Assembly (NCBI RefSeq): GCF_016458825.1
Contig: NZ_CP066744.1
Location: 2,167,868-2,231,867, forward strand
From: Miniphocaeibacter halophilus
Lineage (GTDB): Bacteria; Bacillota; Clostridia; Tissierellales; Peptoniphilaceae
Length of the DNA: 64,000 nucleotides
Direction of reading: 5' to 3'
In this document: positions 9,096-16,535 of the stretch, one piece after another
Position numbering within the stretch: the stretch's first letter is position 1
Layout: each line of letters starts with the position of its first letter
Position numbers and translations under genes: made by a program
The notes under the pieces: generated by a model
Told to the model about the DNA's origin: nothing
Database searches by the model: none
The model's input: the letters and a program-made list of their open reading frames with translations, nothing else

Positions 9096-9916
9096 TAATC
9101 TACTACAAATCCATATTTTGTTAATATTTCTTTTGCTTCATCGGTTTTAAGATAATCTAAAAATTTCATTGCAGCATCTCTTTCCTTACTTTCAGAAATA
9201 ACCCCACCTGGATATATTATTAGGTCATGATTGGATTCTTCTATAGTTTCAACTATAACTACATTATCTTCTCCAATAGTGTCACTTTTATATACAAAGC
9301 CCGCTCCAGCTTCTCCTGTACTTACATATGATAGTACCGCTCTTACATCTTTTGCAAAAACATATTTATCTTCTAATTTATTCCATAAATCAAGACTTTC
9401 TAAAGATTGTTTTGCATATTGTCCTGCAGGAACTGACTCTGTTTCTCCAATTGCAATTTTATCATTTAGAGCTTCTAAGTCTGCAATACTTTTTACTTCA
9501 GAATCTTTTGGTGTAATTAAGACTAGAGCATTTTTTACAATAGTATCAACAGTATCTTTGTCTATTAAATCTTTTTCTACTAATTCATCCATATTTTTAG
9601 TACTAGCAGAAATAAATAAATCTATACCTGCCCCTTCTTCAATTTGTTTTTGTAAAGTACCACTTGCTCCATATGTAAATTCTAACTCTATATTTTCTTT
9701 TTCCTTAAATATAGGTTGCATTTCATTAAAAGCATCTGTTAGACTTGCTGCAGCAGCTACTGTTATTTTACTGCTAACCTTTTCCTCTGTTTTCTTTACT
9801 TCCTTTGTACTGCCTTCCTTAGTTGTATCTCTTGTATTAGTATTTGAACATGATGTTAAAAACATTGTAAATACTAATACAAGAGACATAACAATTAAAT
9901 AACTTTTCTTTCTCAA
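9095..9916 (-). CDS. modA: Molybdate-type ABC transporter substrate-binding lipoprotein
   Basis: Extracytoplasmic binding protein. The N-terminus is a lipoprotein signal ending in 'FLTSC', followed by a charged linker. The mature domain starts 'ITVAAAASLTDAFNEM', with 'FTYGASGTLQKQIEEGAGIDLFISAS', a classic ModA signature for oxyanion binding. I choose the TTG at 9916, because the GTG at 9925 overlaps the SD (AAGGAGT, 9924-9930) while the TTG is spaced normally from it. It is first in modABC. I see no molybdenum-cofactor riboswitch upstream. Confidence 0.92.
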   Translation of the reverse strand: MRKKSYLIVMSLVLVFTMFLTSCSNTNTRDTTKEGSTKEVKKTEEKVSSKITVAAAASLTDAFNEMQPIFKEKENIELEFTYGASGTLQKQIEEGAGIDLFISASTKNMDELVEKDLIDKDTVDTIVKNALVLITPKDSEVKSIADLEALNDKIAIGETESVPAGQYAKQSLESLDLWNKLEDKYVFAKDVRAVLSYVSTGEAGAGFVYKSDTIGEDNVVIVETIEESNHDLIIYPGGVISESKERDAAMKFLDYLKTDEAKEILTKYGFVVD

Positions 9917-9966
9917 AATAATCACTCCTTACGTTATACTATAATAAGTATATCGTTGTCCTATAA

Positions 9967-10896
9967 TTATTTCAAGTAATCATTTATTATTTTTAAATAC
10001 CTGCTATCTTTCCTAAGGTCATCAAAGTCTTTATCTATTAAGGAATAATCTGCAATTCTAGGATTTAATTCACAAGCAATTTCTAAGTCATCCATAGCTT
10101 CATTGATTTTGTTAAATTTCAAATTTACACAACTTCTATTATAGAATAAATTTTCTGATGTTGGAATATTTTCAATTCCCTTGTTTAAAATATTATAGCT
10201 TTTTTCAAATTCTTTACTCTCAATATAGAGGGCTGATAGGTTTAAATATATATTACTTTCCAAAGGGTTAAGTTCTAAGGCAAGTAAATAATATTTCTCC
10301 GCATTAATATAATCGTCTAATCCCTTATATGCTATTCCTAAATTAAATACTGACAAATAGTAATTTGGATTAATTTCAATTGATTTTTTTAAAAATTTTA
10401 TTGCCTCTTTATATTTAGAGTTTTGTTCATAAATACTTCCTAAGTTATTATATGCCATGTAATCATTAGGATGCTTCTCAATTGTCATTTTATAATATAA
10501 AATTGCTTTTTCAACTTCATCTTTTCTATCATATAAATCAGCTAGAAAAAATAGTGCATCTCTAAAAGTATTATCTATTTTTAAGGATTCTACATAATAT
10601 TTTTCCGCTTCTTTAAACTTATCTAAATAATCATACATAACAGCTATTCCATAATAAGCCTCTTTAATATCTCCAAATTTTTTTAAAATAGTTTGGTAAA
10701 TATCTATGGCCTTATATTTTTCATCTAATTCAAAATAGATTTGTGCTATATTTAAATATATATTTATATATTCATCTTTAATATTATCGAATTCTAAAGC
10801 CTTAAAATAATAGAGTAAAGCTTTTTCAAGATTTTTATTTATATAAAAACTATTAGCAATATTTACATAGTTATTACTTCTTCTGTATTTTTCCAT
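9967..10896 (-). CDS. Tetratricopeptide repeat (TPR) protein
   Basis: 309-aa protein made almost wholly of TPR units of about 34 residues from near residue 8 to residue 270 (for example 'AYNNLGSIYEQNSKYKEAIKFLKKSIEINPN' and 'NAEKYYLLALELNPLESNIYLNLSALY', quoted in part). TPR proteins act as protein-binding scaffolds; no catalytic domain, signal peptide or membrane helix is visible, so a cytoplasmic adaptor role is an inference. No clear SD precedes the ATG, and the start lies just past the nitroreductase terminator hairpin, so expression may depend on read-through from that gene. Its target is unknown. Confidence 0.85.
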   Translation of the reverse strand: MEKYRRSNNYVNIANSFYINKNLEKALLYYFKALEFDNIKDEYINIYLNIAQIYFELDEKYKAIDIYQTILKKFGDIKEAYYGIAVMYDYLDKFKEAEKYYVESLKIDNTFRDALFFLADLYDRKDEVEKAILYYKMTIEKHPNDYMAYNNLGSIYEQNSKYKEAIKFLKKSIEINPNYYLSVFNLGIAYKGLDDYINAEKYYLLALELNPLESNIYLNLSALYIESKEFEKSYNILNKGIENIPTSENLFYNRSCVNLKFNKINEAMDDLEIACELNPRIADYSLIDKDFDDLRKDSRYLKIINDYLK

Positions 10897-10897
10897 A

Positions 10898-10925
10898 AAT
10901 TTAAAAGAAGTGGTTTCCCACTTCT
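10898..10925 (-). terminator. Terminator of the nitroreductase gene
   Basis: 8-bp stem AGAAGTGG/CCACTTCT with a 4-base loop and a TTTAAATTT tail on the minus strand. It overlaps the nitroreductase stop and lies just before the TPR gene start. Confidence 0.65.
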
Positions 10926-11721
10926 AGAAATTAGTCCTTCCTATAAATTTTTTATCGGTTTCAATACAAGGATCTACTTCCAAGTCCCAGCTTGCATTAA
11001 TACCTGTTAGTGCAGCCAATTGTTCATAATAATACATTACAATTCCTGCATCAGTTAAATTTACATTGCCTTGAAAATCATCTATAAATAAATCAATTTT
11101 ACCATCTTTAATTAAAAATCTCCAAGGTTGTTTATTAAATGCTGATGGTGCATTTCTCAAATAATAGAATATTTCATCAAGGCCATAATCTTCCAGTTTT
11201 TCAACAGTAGCAGGAGTGTTAAAGTCATTGAAGAAAACAAATTCTTCCATACTTAGTCTATTACTATATGGCTCATCTGTAAGAATAGATTGGGTTACAG
11301 GTTTACCAAAAGCCAAAATAAAATCTACTGTTTCATTTAATTTAAATACTTTTTCCTTTAATTCCTTATCTACTGAAAATAAGCTAACCCAACAAGTTCC
11401 AAAGCCTAAACTCGACAACTTCCCAATTATATCTTCTAAATAATAGGAACCATATATGTAAGCCTTGTCATTTAATTGTGACATGCCCAGTGTAATGTAC
11501 GCTGGTGCTTCTATCATTACTCCGGAATATCCACCTTCGCCCTTTAAACCTTCATAAACATCTTTTCCATTAAATAATCTATAATCAACATTACAATCTT
11601 TTGCTTTATTATTTACATCATCTAAAATTTCTTCTACTAGTGCTATTTCTTTCTTCGATAATTTTTTGTTTTTATATTCTCTAGAAGATTTTCTCTGTTC
11701 CATAAATTCATTTAATCTCAT
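10924..11721 (-). CDS. Nitroreductase family protein (putative TM-nitroreductase type)
   Basis: 265-aa flavoprotein-like enzyme of the nitroreductase fold. The N-terminal 'FMEQRKSSREYKNKKLSKKE' matches the FMN-binding RRSxRxF-like start, and the second half repeats the fold ('YYLRNAPSAFNKQPWRFLI', the NxQPW motif). This two-lobed arrangement suggests the PF14512-type group. The natural substrate is unknown; members reduce flavins, quinones or nitro compounds. Start ATG with SD AAAGGAG. It is divergent from the helicase. Confidence 0.82.
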   Translation of the reverse strand: MRLNEFMEQRKSSREYKNKKLSKKEIALVEEILDDVNNKAKDCNVDYRLFNGKDVYEGLKGEGGYSGVMIEAPAYITLGMSQLNDKAYIYGSYYLEDIIGKLSSLGFGTCWVSLFSVDKELKEKVFKLNETVDFILAFGKPVTQSILTDEPYSNRLSMEEFVFFNDFNTPATVEKLEDYGLDEIFYYLRNAPSAFNKQPWRFLIKDGKIDLFIDDFQGNVNLTDAGIVMYYYEQLAALTGINASWDLEVDPCIETDKKFIGRTNF

Positions 11722-11758
11722 TTAAAAACTCCTTTATTTTTTATTTCTATTATTATTC

Positions 11759-11767
11759 TGATATAAT
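11759..11767 (+). promoter_or_regulatory. Extended -10 promoter of the helicase gene
   Basis: TGATATAAT lies 16 bases before the helicase ATG at 11783, followed by SD GGTGATTAA. No clear -35 box. Confidence 0.5.
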
Positions 11768-11782
11768 CAACTTGGTGATTAA

Positions 11783-13582
11783 ATGATTATATCAGACCAA
11801 CAAAAAAAAGCAATTTCACACAAAAATGGTCCGGCATTGGTTTTAGCTGTGCCCGGCTCAGGTAAAACTACGGTTTTGTTAAATAGAATCATATACTTAA
11901 ATAATACCCAATCTGTAGAATATAAACAAATTTTAAATTTAACCTTTAGTAAAACCCAAGCTACAGATATGAAAACTCGTTTCGATTCAATGACCAGTAA
12001 TAACAAGGCAGTTTTTTCTACAATCCACGCTTTTGCTTTTAATGTTATTAAATTATTTTCTAAAAAGTATAAAATAAATTTAAAATTAATAGAAGGAAAT
12101 AACATTTTTAATAAATATAAATTATTAAAAAGAATTTTTTATGAGAATTATAAATCTCCCCCTTCTAATGATGATCTAGATTATTTTTTTGCAAACTATA
12201 GTCTAATGAAAAATAATATGCTAAACATAGATAATTTTAATAGCAATCATTTTATTAATATTGCAATAAAGTATGAGGATTATAAAAAGAAAAATAACTT
12301 ATTTGATTTTGATGATATGCTAACTTATGCATATAATATATTAAAAAATAACGACGATATTCTAAGGATTATAAAAAGAAATTATAAATATTTTCAGTTA
12401 GATGAAGGTCAAGACGCTAGTCTAATTCAGTTTAAAATTTTAGAATTAATCGCTTATCCAGAAAACAATATATATATACTAGCCGATGATGATCAATCTA
12501 TTTACTCTTTTAGAGGTGCTAATCCAGAATATTTGTTGAAAATTAATTCGATTTTTAAAGATATAAAATACTATTATTTAAATAAAAATTATAGGTCTAC
12601 AAAGGATATTGTCATGCTTTCTGACTATATAATAAAAAATAATAAGGAAAGATATTTAAAAACAGTTGAAAGTCATAATGACGAAAAAACTCCTATACAA
12701 ATAATAAAAGTTAAAAATATTGAAACACAAAATATATTTATTTCCAATAAAATTTTTAAACTAAATAATAAGGAAAATTTAGCTATTCTTTTTAGAAATA
12801 ATATAAGTGCTTACGCTATTGCCTTTGATTTAATAAAAAACAAGATACAGTTTAACAAAAGATTAAATTTCAATAACAATAGCCTAAATATTGTTCTACA
12901 GGATTTAAATAATATTATAGATTTTGCTCTTGATAATAGTAATCTTGAACTTTTTAAATCAATTTATTATAAATTAAATTTATATTTAAAAAAGGATTAT
13001 ATATATGGCTTAAATATTGGTTTTAACAAGAGTATATTAGATACAATATTAGACGATTCCTATATAAAAGAATATCAGAAGGAATTGGTGGAAAATTTGA
13101 AATTCGTACTTGATAAAGTAGTTAATTTGAATTTATACAATTCTATTAAATTGATTTTTGAAGAGTTGGGCTATATCGAATATATTTCTAAGCACTTTGA
13201 AAATATTCCAATAAAATATATTCAAGAAATAATTTTATACTTTGCCAAGGATTATAATACTATAAATGAACTTTTAAAAGCTTTTAAAAATATAGAATCC
13301 ACATTGAAAAATAAAAACTTTAACACTAGCAATATTTTTATATCAACTATACATCAGTCAAAAGGATTGGAATATGACAATGTTTTATTAATTGACCTAG
13401 TAGATGGTGAATTTCCAATATACAGTGACAAGGCTTCTAATTTAGAAGAGGAAAGAAGATTATTCTATGTTGGAATTACAAGAGCAAAAAAACAATTATA
13501 CCTAGTATTCCCTAAATATAGGTACAATACAAAGGTTAAACCGTCTAAATTCTTTAATGAAATCAAAAAAATTAACAAATAG
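11783..13582 (+). CDS. UvrD/PcrA-like superfamily 1 DNA helicase
   Basis: ATP-dependent 3'-5' helicase of 599 aa with all SF1A motifs: motif I 'AVPGSGKTT' near residue 22, Ia 'NLTFSKTQATDMKTR', motif II 'LDEGQDAS' near 205, III 'LADDDQSIYSFRGA', IV 'LNKNYRS', V 'STIHQSKGLEYDNV' and VI 'EEERRLFYVGITRAKK'. It is shorter than PcrA/UvrD (about 720 aa), with a compact 2B region and no C-terminal extension, so it is probably a secondary paralogue for repair or RNAP-associated work rather than the main PcrA. Lone plus-strand gene with SD GGTGATTAA. Confidence 0.9.
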   Translation: MIISDQQKKAISHKNGPALVLAVPGSGKTTVLLNRIIYLNNTQSVEYKQILNLTFSKTQATDMKTRFDSMTSNNKAVFSTIHAFAFNVIKLFSKKYKINLKLIEGNNIFNKYKLLKRIFYENYKSPPSNDDLDYFFANYSLMKNNMLNIDNFNSNHFINIAIKYEDYKKKNNLFDFDDMLTYAYNILKNNDDILRIIKRNYKYFQLDEGQDASLIQFKILELIAYPENNIYILADDDQSIYSFRGANPEYLLKINSIFKDIKYYYLNKNYRSTKDIVMLSDYIIKNNKERYLKTVESHNDEKTPIQIIKVKNIETQNIFISNKIFKLNNKENLAILFRNNISAYAIAFDLIKNKIQFNKRLNFNNNSLNIVLQDLNNIIDFALDNSNLELFKSIYYKLNLYLKKDYIYGLNIGFNKSILDTILDDSYIKEYQKELVENLKFVLDKVVNLNLYNSIKLIFEELGYIEYISKHFENIPIKYIQEIILYFAKDYNTINELLKAFKNIESTLKNKNFNTSNIFISTIHQSKGLEYDNVLLIDLVDGEFPIYSDKASNLEEERRLFYVGITRAKKQLYLVFPKYRYNTKVKPSKFFNEIKKINK

Positions 13583-13591
13583 GATATTTCA

Positions 13592-13623
13592 TAAAAAAAG
13601 TCTTGGTTTTTTACCAAGACTTT
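13592..13623. terminator. Bidirectional terminator between the helicase and ahpC
   Basis: Perfect 11-bp stem AAAGTCTTGGT/ACCAAGACTTT with a 5-T loop. It is followed on the minus strand by a long T-run, so it is strongest for ahpC; the plus-strand tail is weaker. Confidence 0.8.
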
Positions 13624-13628
13624 AAATA

Positions 13629-14192
13629 TTATAATTTTCCTACAAGATCAATTCCTGGAGTTAAAGTATCATCTCCTGGCTCCCAACTTGCTGGACAAAC
13701 TTGATCACCATATTTAGCTACATATTGTGCTGCTTTTACCTTTCTTAGTAATTCCTTGGCATTTCTACCAATACCATCAGCACTTACTTCATATAGAACT
13801 ATTTCTAAATCTGGATTAATTACAAAAGTACCTCTTCTTGCTTGTCCTTCTTCTTCTATAAGAACACCAAACTGATTACAAAGAGTAAAAGATCTATCAG
13901 ATAATAATGGATACTCTACTTTACTCATTTGTTCTGATGCATCTAACCAAGCTTTATGAACAAATTCACTGTCAGTTGAAACTCCATAAATTTCTGTTCC
14001 TATATCTTTAAATTCCTCATATAAGCCTTGCAATTCTTCTAACTCTGTAGGACAAACAAAAGTAAAATCTCCAGGATAGAAGAATAATACTGACCATTTG
14101 CCTTTTAAATCGTCACTTGAAACAGTTGTTAAAGCTCCATCTTTATATGCTGGAACTTTAAATTCTTCGACTTTTTTTCCTATATAATTCAT
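13629..14192 (-). CDS. ahpC: Alkyl hydroperoxide reductase C (2-Cys peroxiredoxin)
   Basis: Reduces hydrogen and organic peroxides. The 187-aa protein has the peroxidatic Cys47 in 'FYPGDFTFVCPTE', the resolving Cys166 in 'GDQVCPASW', and Arg120 in 'GQARRGTF', all expected for AhpC/Prx1-type enzymes, and is of full length. An SD AAGGAGG precedes the ATG. No ahpF reductase lies nearby, so the electron donor (AhpF or a thioredoxin system) is encoded elsewhere. It is flanked by a strong terminator and is probably monocistronic. Confidence 0.96.
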   Translation of the reverse strand: MNYIGKKVEEFKVPAYKDGALTTVSSDDLKGKWSVLFFYPGDFTFVCPTELEELQGLYEEFKDIGTEIYGVSTDSEFVHKAWLDASEQMSKVEYPLLSDRSFTLCNQFGVLIEEEGQARRGTFVINPDLEIVLYEVSADGIGRNAKELLRKVKAAQYVAKYGDQVCPASWEPGDDTLTPGIDLVGKL

Positions 14193-14277
14193 AAATCCCT
14201 CCTTGATTTTTAATGCAATTTAATTATATCATCGGAATAAATGAAATTCAATATCAATCATAATCTAAATAATAATT

Positions 14278-15012
14278 TTATATTTCCAGTATGTTAACTG
14301 AAGAATCTAAAGAATAAATCACATCTTTTCTCTCAACGATTATTTTAGCTTTATCCTTTAATTCCTCGTCTTCTTTTATGATATCTACCAATTCTTTAGT
14401 AGGATTAATAGCAATGGAGTTGCCTGTTAACTTTAACATTGAAACATCTCCAGAAGTGTCTCCATAACTGTAAGAATTTAATAAATCTACATTATATTTC
14501 TCAGCTAATTTTAAAACTTCCTTTTGTTTTTTTCGACTTTGCCACATAGGTTCAATTTCACCATTAAAATTATCATTATCATCAATATTATACTTTGATC
14601 CTCTATATTCAGTAACTTCATATTTCAAAGCCATTTCCTTAACTAAAAAATCTGGACTACCGGATATAAAGAAAATATAATGATTGTTTTCTTTGTGAAA
14701 ATTTATTCTACTACGAGTATATTTGTATACAATTTCTCCAATTTCTTCAACTACTTGTTGGGAAATAAATTGATTAAAAACACTATTAAAACCTGTAATA
14801 CTTTCTCTATAAGCATCAGCAAGCGCTAGAAAATAATAATCATAGTCATTATATCTTTTAGAATATGCATCTTGAAAAGGTCTAATTTTATCATACCAAA
14901 CAGATTGCTCTATAATTCCATAATTAAGTAATTTCTTAAAATGTCTTACAATTAAAGTTTCCCTAGCAATAGTTCCATCAATATCAAAAAAGGCAGCTAT
15001 TTTTTTCTCCAT
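14278..15012 (-). CDS. HAD-IB family hydrolase (SerB-like phosphatase)
   Basis: 244-aa haloacid dehalogenase superfamily phosphatase. Motif I 'FFDIDGTIA' gives the nucleophile Asp at residue 9; motif II is 'FFISGSPDF', and motif IV 'YSYGDTSGDVSML' holds the Mg-binding aspartates. The helical cap between motifs I and II and the 'EPMWQSRKKQK' region fit the HAD-IB subfamily, which includes phosphoserine phosphatases and enzymes acting on lipid or sugar phosphates. The substrate cannot be told. It lies 3 bases downstream of a small membrane-protein gene, so the two are probably co-transcribed. Confidence 0.85.
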   Translation of the reverse strand: MEKKIAAFFDIDGTIARETLIVRHFKKLLNYGIIEQSVWYDKIRPFQDAYSKRYNDYDYYFLALADAYRESITGFNSVFNQFISQQVVEEIGEIVYKYTRSRINFHKENNHYIFFISGSPDFLVKEMALKYEVTEYRGSKYNIDDNDNFNGEIEPMWQSRKKQKEVLKLAEKYNVDLLNSYSYGDTSGDVSMLKLTGNSIAINPTKELVDIIKEDEELKDKAKIIVERKDVIYSLDSSVNILEI

Positions 15013-15015
15013 AGT

Positions 15016-15327
15016 TTATTTCTTTCCTTTTACAAAAAACAAATCCAAAAACCAAGCTGCACATAAAGATACAACTCCTGAAGCTAAAGTTAAGACAAAA
15101 AACTCCAATGTAGTTAACACTATAGGATCAGTTAAATTAGTAATTGAAACAATAAATAATACTAAAGCCACTGCTAACATAACTAAACCAAAAATATATT
15201 TTGCTATTCCTTCTTTTTTAATAAATTTAAATACAATATAAACTATTACTATTGAAAAAAAACAAAATAAAGGAACTTTTAAAACTTTGTCCTTATTTTC
15301 TAATATCATTTGCAGTATAGTACTCAT
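15016..15327 (-). CDS. Small integral membrane protein of unknown function
   Basis: 103 aa with three predicted membrane helices (about residues 17-36, 43-64 and 72-95) and a positively charged end 'FFVKGKK'. I do not recognise a family. The start ATG follows SD AAGGAG, and the stop is 3 bases before the HAD phosphatase start, so the pair form an operon and may act on a membrane-linked substrate (inference only). Confidence 0.7.
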   Translation of the reverse strand: MSTILQMILENKDKVLKVPLFCFFSIVIVYIVFKFIKKEGIAKYIFGLVMLAVALVLFIVSITNLTDPIVLTTLEFFVLTLASGVVSLCAAWFLDLFFVKGKK

Positions 15328-15422
15328 ACTTACTCCTTTATACTTAAAATTAATATATATAATTATACCATATTAAATTTAGTAATTTATAAATAACTTT
15401 TTATGATAAAATAAATGTATAT

Positions 15423-15498
15423 GCATCAGTAGCTCAATGGATAGAGCAACGGTCTTCGGAACCGTGTGTTGGGGGTTCGATTCCTCTCTGATGCACCA
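15423..15498 (+). tRNA. tRNA-Arg (anticodon UCG)
   Basis: 76-nt cloverleaf: acceptor stem GCATCAG/CTGATGC, D-arm GCTC/GAGC, anticodon stem ACGGT/ACCGT with loop CTTCGGA (anticodon TCG at 15456-15458, reading CGA and probably other CGN codons), T-arm around GGTTCGATTCC, and an encoded CCA end at 15496-15498. Confidence 0.95.
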
Positions 15499-15519
15499 AA
15501 ACGATAATTTATAAAGTTT

Positions 15520-15553
15520 AACCGTTTAATCGAATTTTGTTAATTAAACGGTT
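15520..15553 (+). terminator. Inverted repeat after tRNA-Arg, likely terminator
   Basis: 11-bp perfect stem AACCGTTTAAT/ATTAAACGGTT with a 12-base loop, 21 bases after the tRNA. The following sequence is only moderately T-rich, so termination strength is uncertain. Confidence 0.55.
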
Positions 15554-15563
15554 TGTTATATTA

Positions 15564-15592
15564 TTGATTTATTAAATAATATGAACTATACT
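15564..15592 (+). promoter_or_regulatory. Promoter of the marR-type gene
   Basis: TTGATT (15564-15569), a 17-base spacer and TATACT (15587-15592). The -10 box sits in an imperfect dyad (ATAC-TAGC-GTAT, 15588-15599) that could be a site for autoregulation. Confidence 0.55.
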
Positions 15593-15630
15593 AGCGTATG
15601 TTATAAATAATAATAATAATGGGTGATAAA

Positions 15631-16116
15631 ATGAACAATAAAAAAACATATAGTAATGCTGATGCCGTAGATGTACTTCATAAAGTTTCTAATTTTTATA
15701 TTAATACAAAAGTTCCTCATGATTATGGAACCGGTGAAGTATATACATCTGTAGAAGTTCATACTTTAAAAGAAATAGCAGATAATCCTGATACAACGCT
15801 AACGGAACTTTCAAAAAATACCGGAAAAACTAAAGGTGCAATCTCTCAAATACTAAAAAAAATCGAAAAAAAAGGTTTAATTTATAAAGAAATTGATAAG
15901 AACAACGAAAATAGATTTTTTTTACGAATAACAGAAAAAGGAAAAATTTTAAATGACTGCCATAAAGAATATGATGAAAAACATTTTGGAGAATCTATGA
16001 ATATAGTACGAGAAATGTTTTCTGAAGAACAAATAAATACTACTTTTGAAGTTTTAGAAGCTTGGTTAAATATTAGACGAAAAGTTCAAGAAAGAAGAAT
16101 TAAAGAAAAAAAGTAA
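15631..16116 (+). CDS. MarR family transcriptional regulator
   Basis: 161-aa winged-helix regulator. The DNA-binding region lies near residues 45-110: 'TLTELSKNTGKTKGAISQILKKIEKKGLI' (part) is the helix-turn-helix and 'KNNENRFFLRITEKGK' the wing. I start it at the ATG at 15631, because GGTGAT lies just before it; an in-frame ATG at 15619 has no SD. It lies 420 bases upstream of the DcuC-like transporter and C-S lyase genes on the same strand. A regulatory link to the palindromic promoter at 16419-16471 is likely by position, but not shown. The ligand is unknown. Confidence 0.85.
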   Translation: MNNKKTYSNADAVDVLHKVSNFYINTKVPHDYGTGEVYTSVEVHTLKEIADNPDTTLTELSKNTGKTKGAISQILKKIEKKGLIYKEIDKNNENRFFLRITEKGKILNDCHKEYDEKHFGESMNIVREMFSEEQINTTFEVLEAWLNIRRKVQERRIKEKK

Positions 16117-16164
16117 TTATGAATCCAAACATATATTTTAAATATGCTTATGAGGATTCATAAT
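16116..16164 (+). repeat. Inverted repeat after the marR-type gene
   Basis: 11-bp perfect stem ATTATGAATCC/GGATTCATAAT around a 27-base A/T-rich loop that can fold further (CATAT/ATATG). It overlaps the end of the MarR reading frame. There is no T-run after it, so it may be a processing or weak termination structure. Confidence 0.5.
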
Positions 16165-16177
16165 CTACTTCCTCTAC

Positions 16178-16384
16178 CTAATTATTATTATAATATTCAT
16201 CTACTAATTTTATGTCTTTTTTAATTTTAATTTTAACATACATATAATTTAAGATTGTTTTATTTCTAATTACAATAAACTCTTTATCGAAATTTTCATT
16301 ATCACTAATAAATATACTATTTATTGTTTCACAACCTATACATTTTCTTACAATAAAATATAAAATAACTATTAATTTTTTATT
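16178..16384 (-). pseudogene. Start-less open frame, possible gene remnant
   Basis: In the 419-base gap between the MarR gene and the transporter, one minus-strand frame stays open for 68 codons but has no ATG, GTG or TTG near its 5' end. The translation contains a CxxC ('RKCIGCE') and a lysine/isoleucine-rich C-terminus. I recognise no family. It may be a decayed gene end or chance in A/T-rich DNA. The rest of the gap holds only the transporter promoter and operator. Confidence 0.2.
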
Positions 16385-16407
16385 TTAATTTTTATGATTA
16401 ATTTATA

Positions 16408-16436
16408 TTGACAAAAATAACCAAAAGGTTTAGAAT
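16408..16436 (+). promoter_or_regulatory. Promoter of the transporter/C-S lyase operon
   Basis: A perfect -35 TTGACA (16408-16413), a 17-base spacer and -10 TAGAAT (16431-16436). The spacer and -10 box fall inside the left arm of the large inverted repeat. Confidence 0.75.
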
Positions 16437-16471
16437 CTATACAAGAGGTATAGATTATAAACCTTTTGGTT
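16419..16471 (+). promoter_or_regulatory. Palindromic operator candidate over the transporter promoter
   Basis: Inverted repeat of two 24-base arms (16419-16442 and 16448-16471) that pair perfectly except for two central positions, around a 5-base loop AAGAG. Each outer end is itself a small dyad of the form AACC-N4-GGTT (AACCAAAAGGTT at 16419 and AACCTTTTGGTT at 16460). Transcription from the promoter at 16408 should start near 16443, inside the loop, so the RNA would lack the left arm. This favours a DNA operator, perhaps for the adjacent MarR protein, over an RNA hairpin. Confidence 0.65.
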
Positions 16472-16535
16472 GGATTTCACCTCTACCTTAGACTTATCTG
16501 CAGATATGTTAATTAAAATAATTATGGAGGTTATC

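Noticed and set aside
9231-9902. Long plus-strand open frame (223 aa) opposite modA
   Set aside because: Antisense shadow of modA; modA has lipoprotein and ModA motifs, while the plus frame has Ser/Leu-rich antisense-type composition and no SD.
11779-12105. 108-aa minus-strand frame opposite the helicase N-terminus
   Set aside because: Shadow of the Walker A region of the helicase.
16470-16535. Upstream TTG start for the DcuC-like transporter
   Set aside because: It lies inside the operator, has no SD and adds a non-family N-terminus; the ATG at 16536 follows GGAGG.
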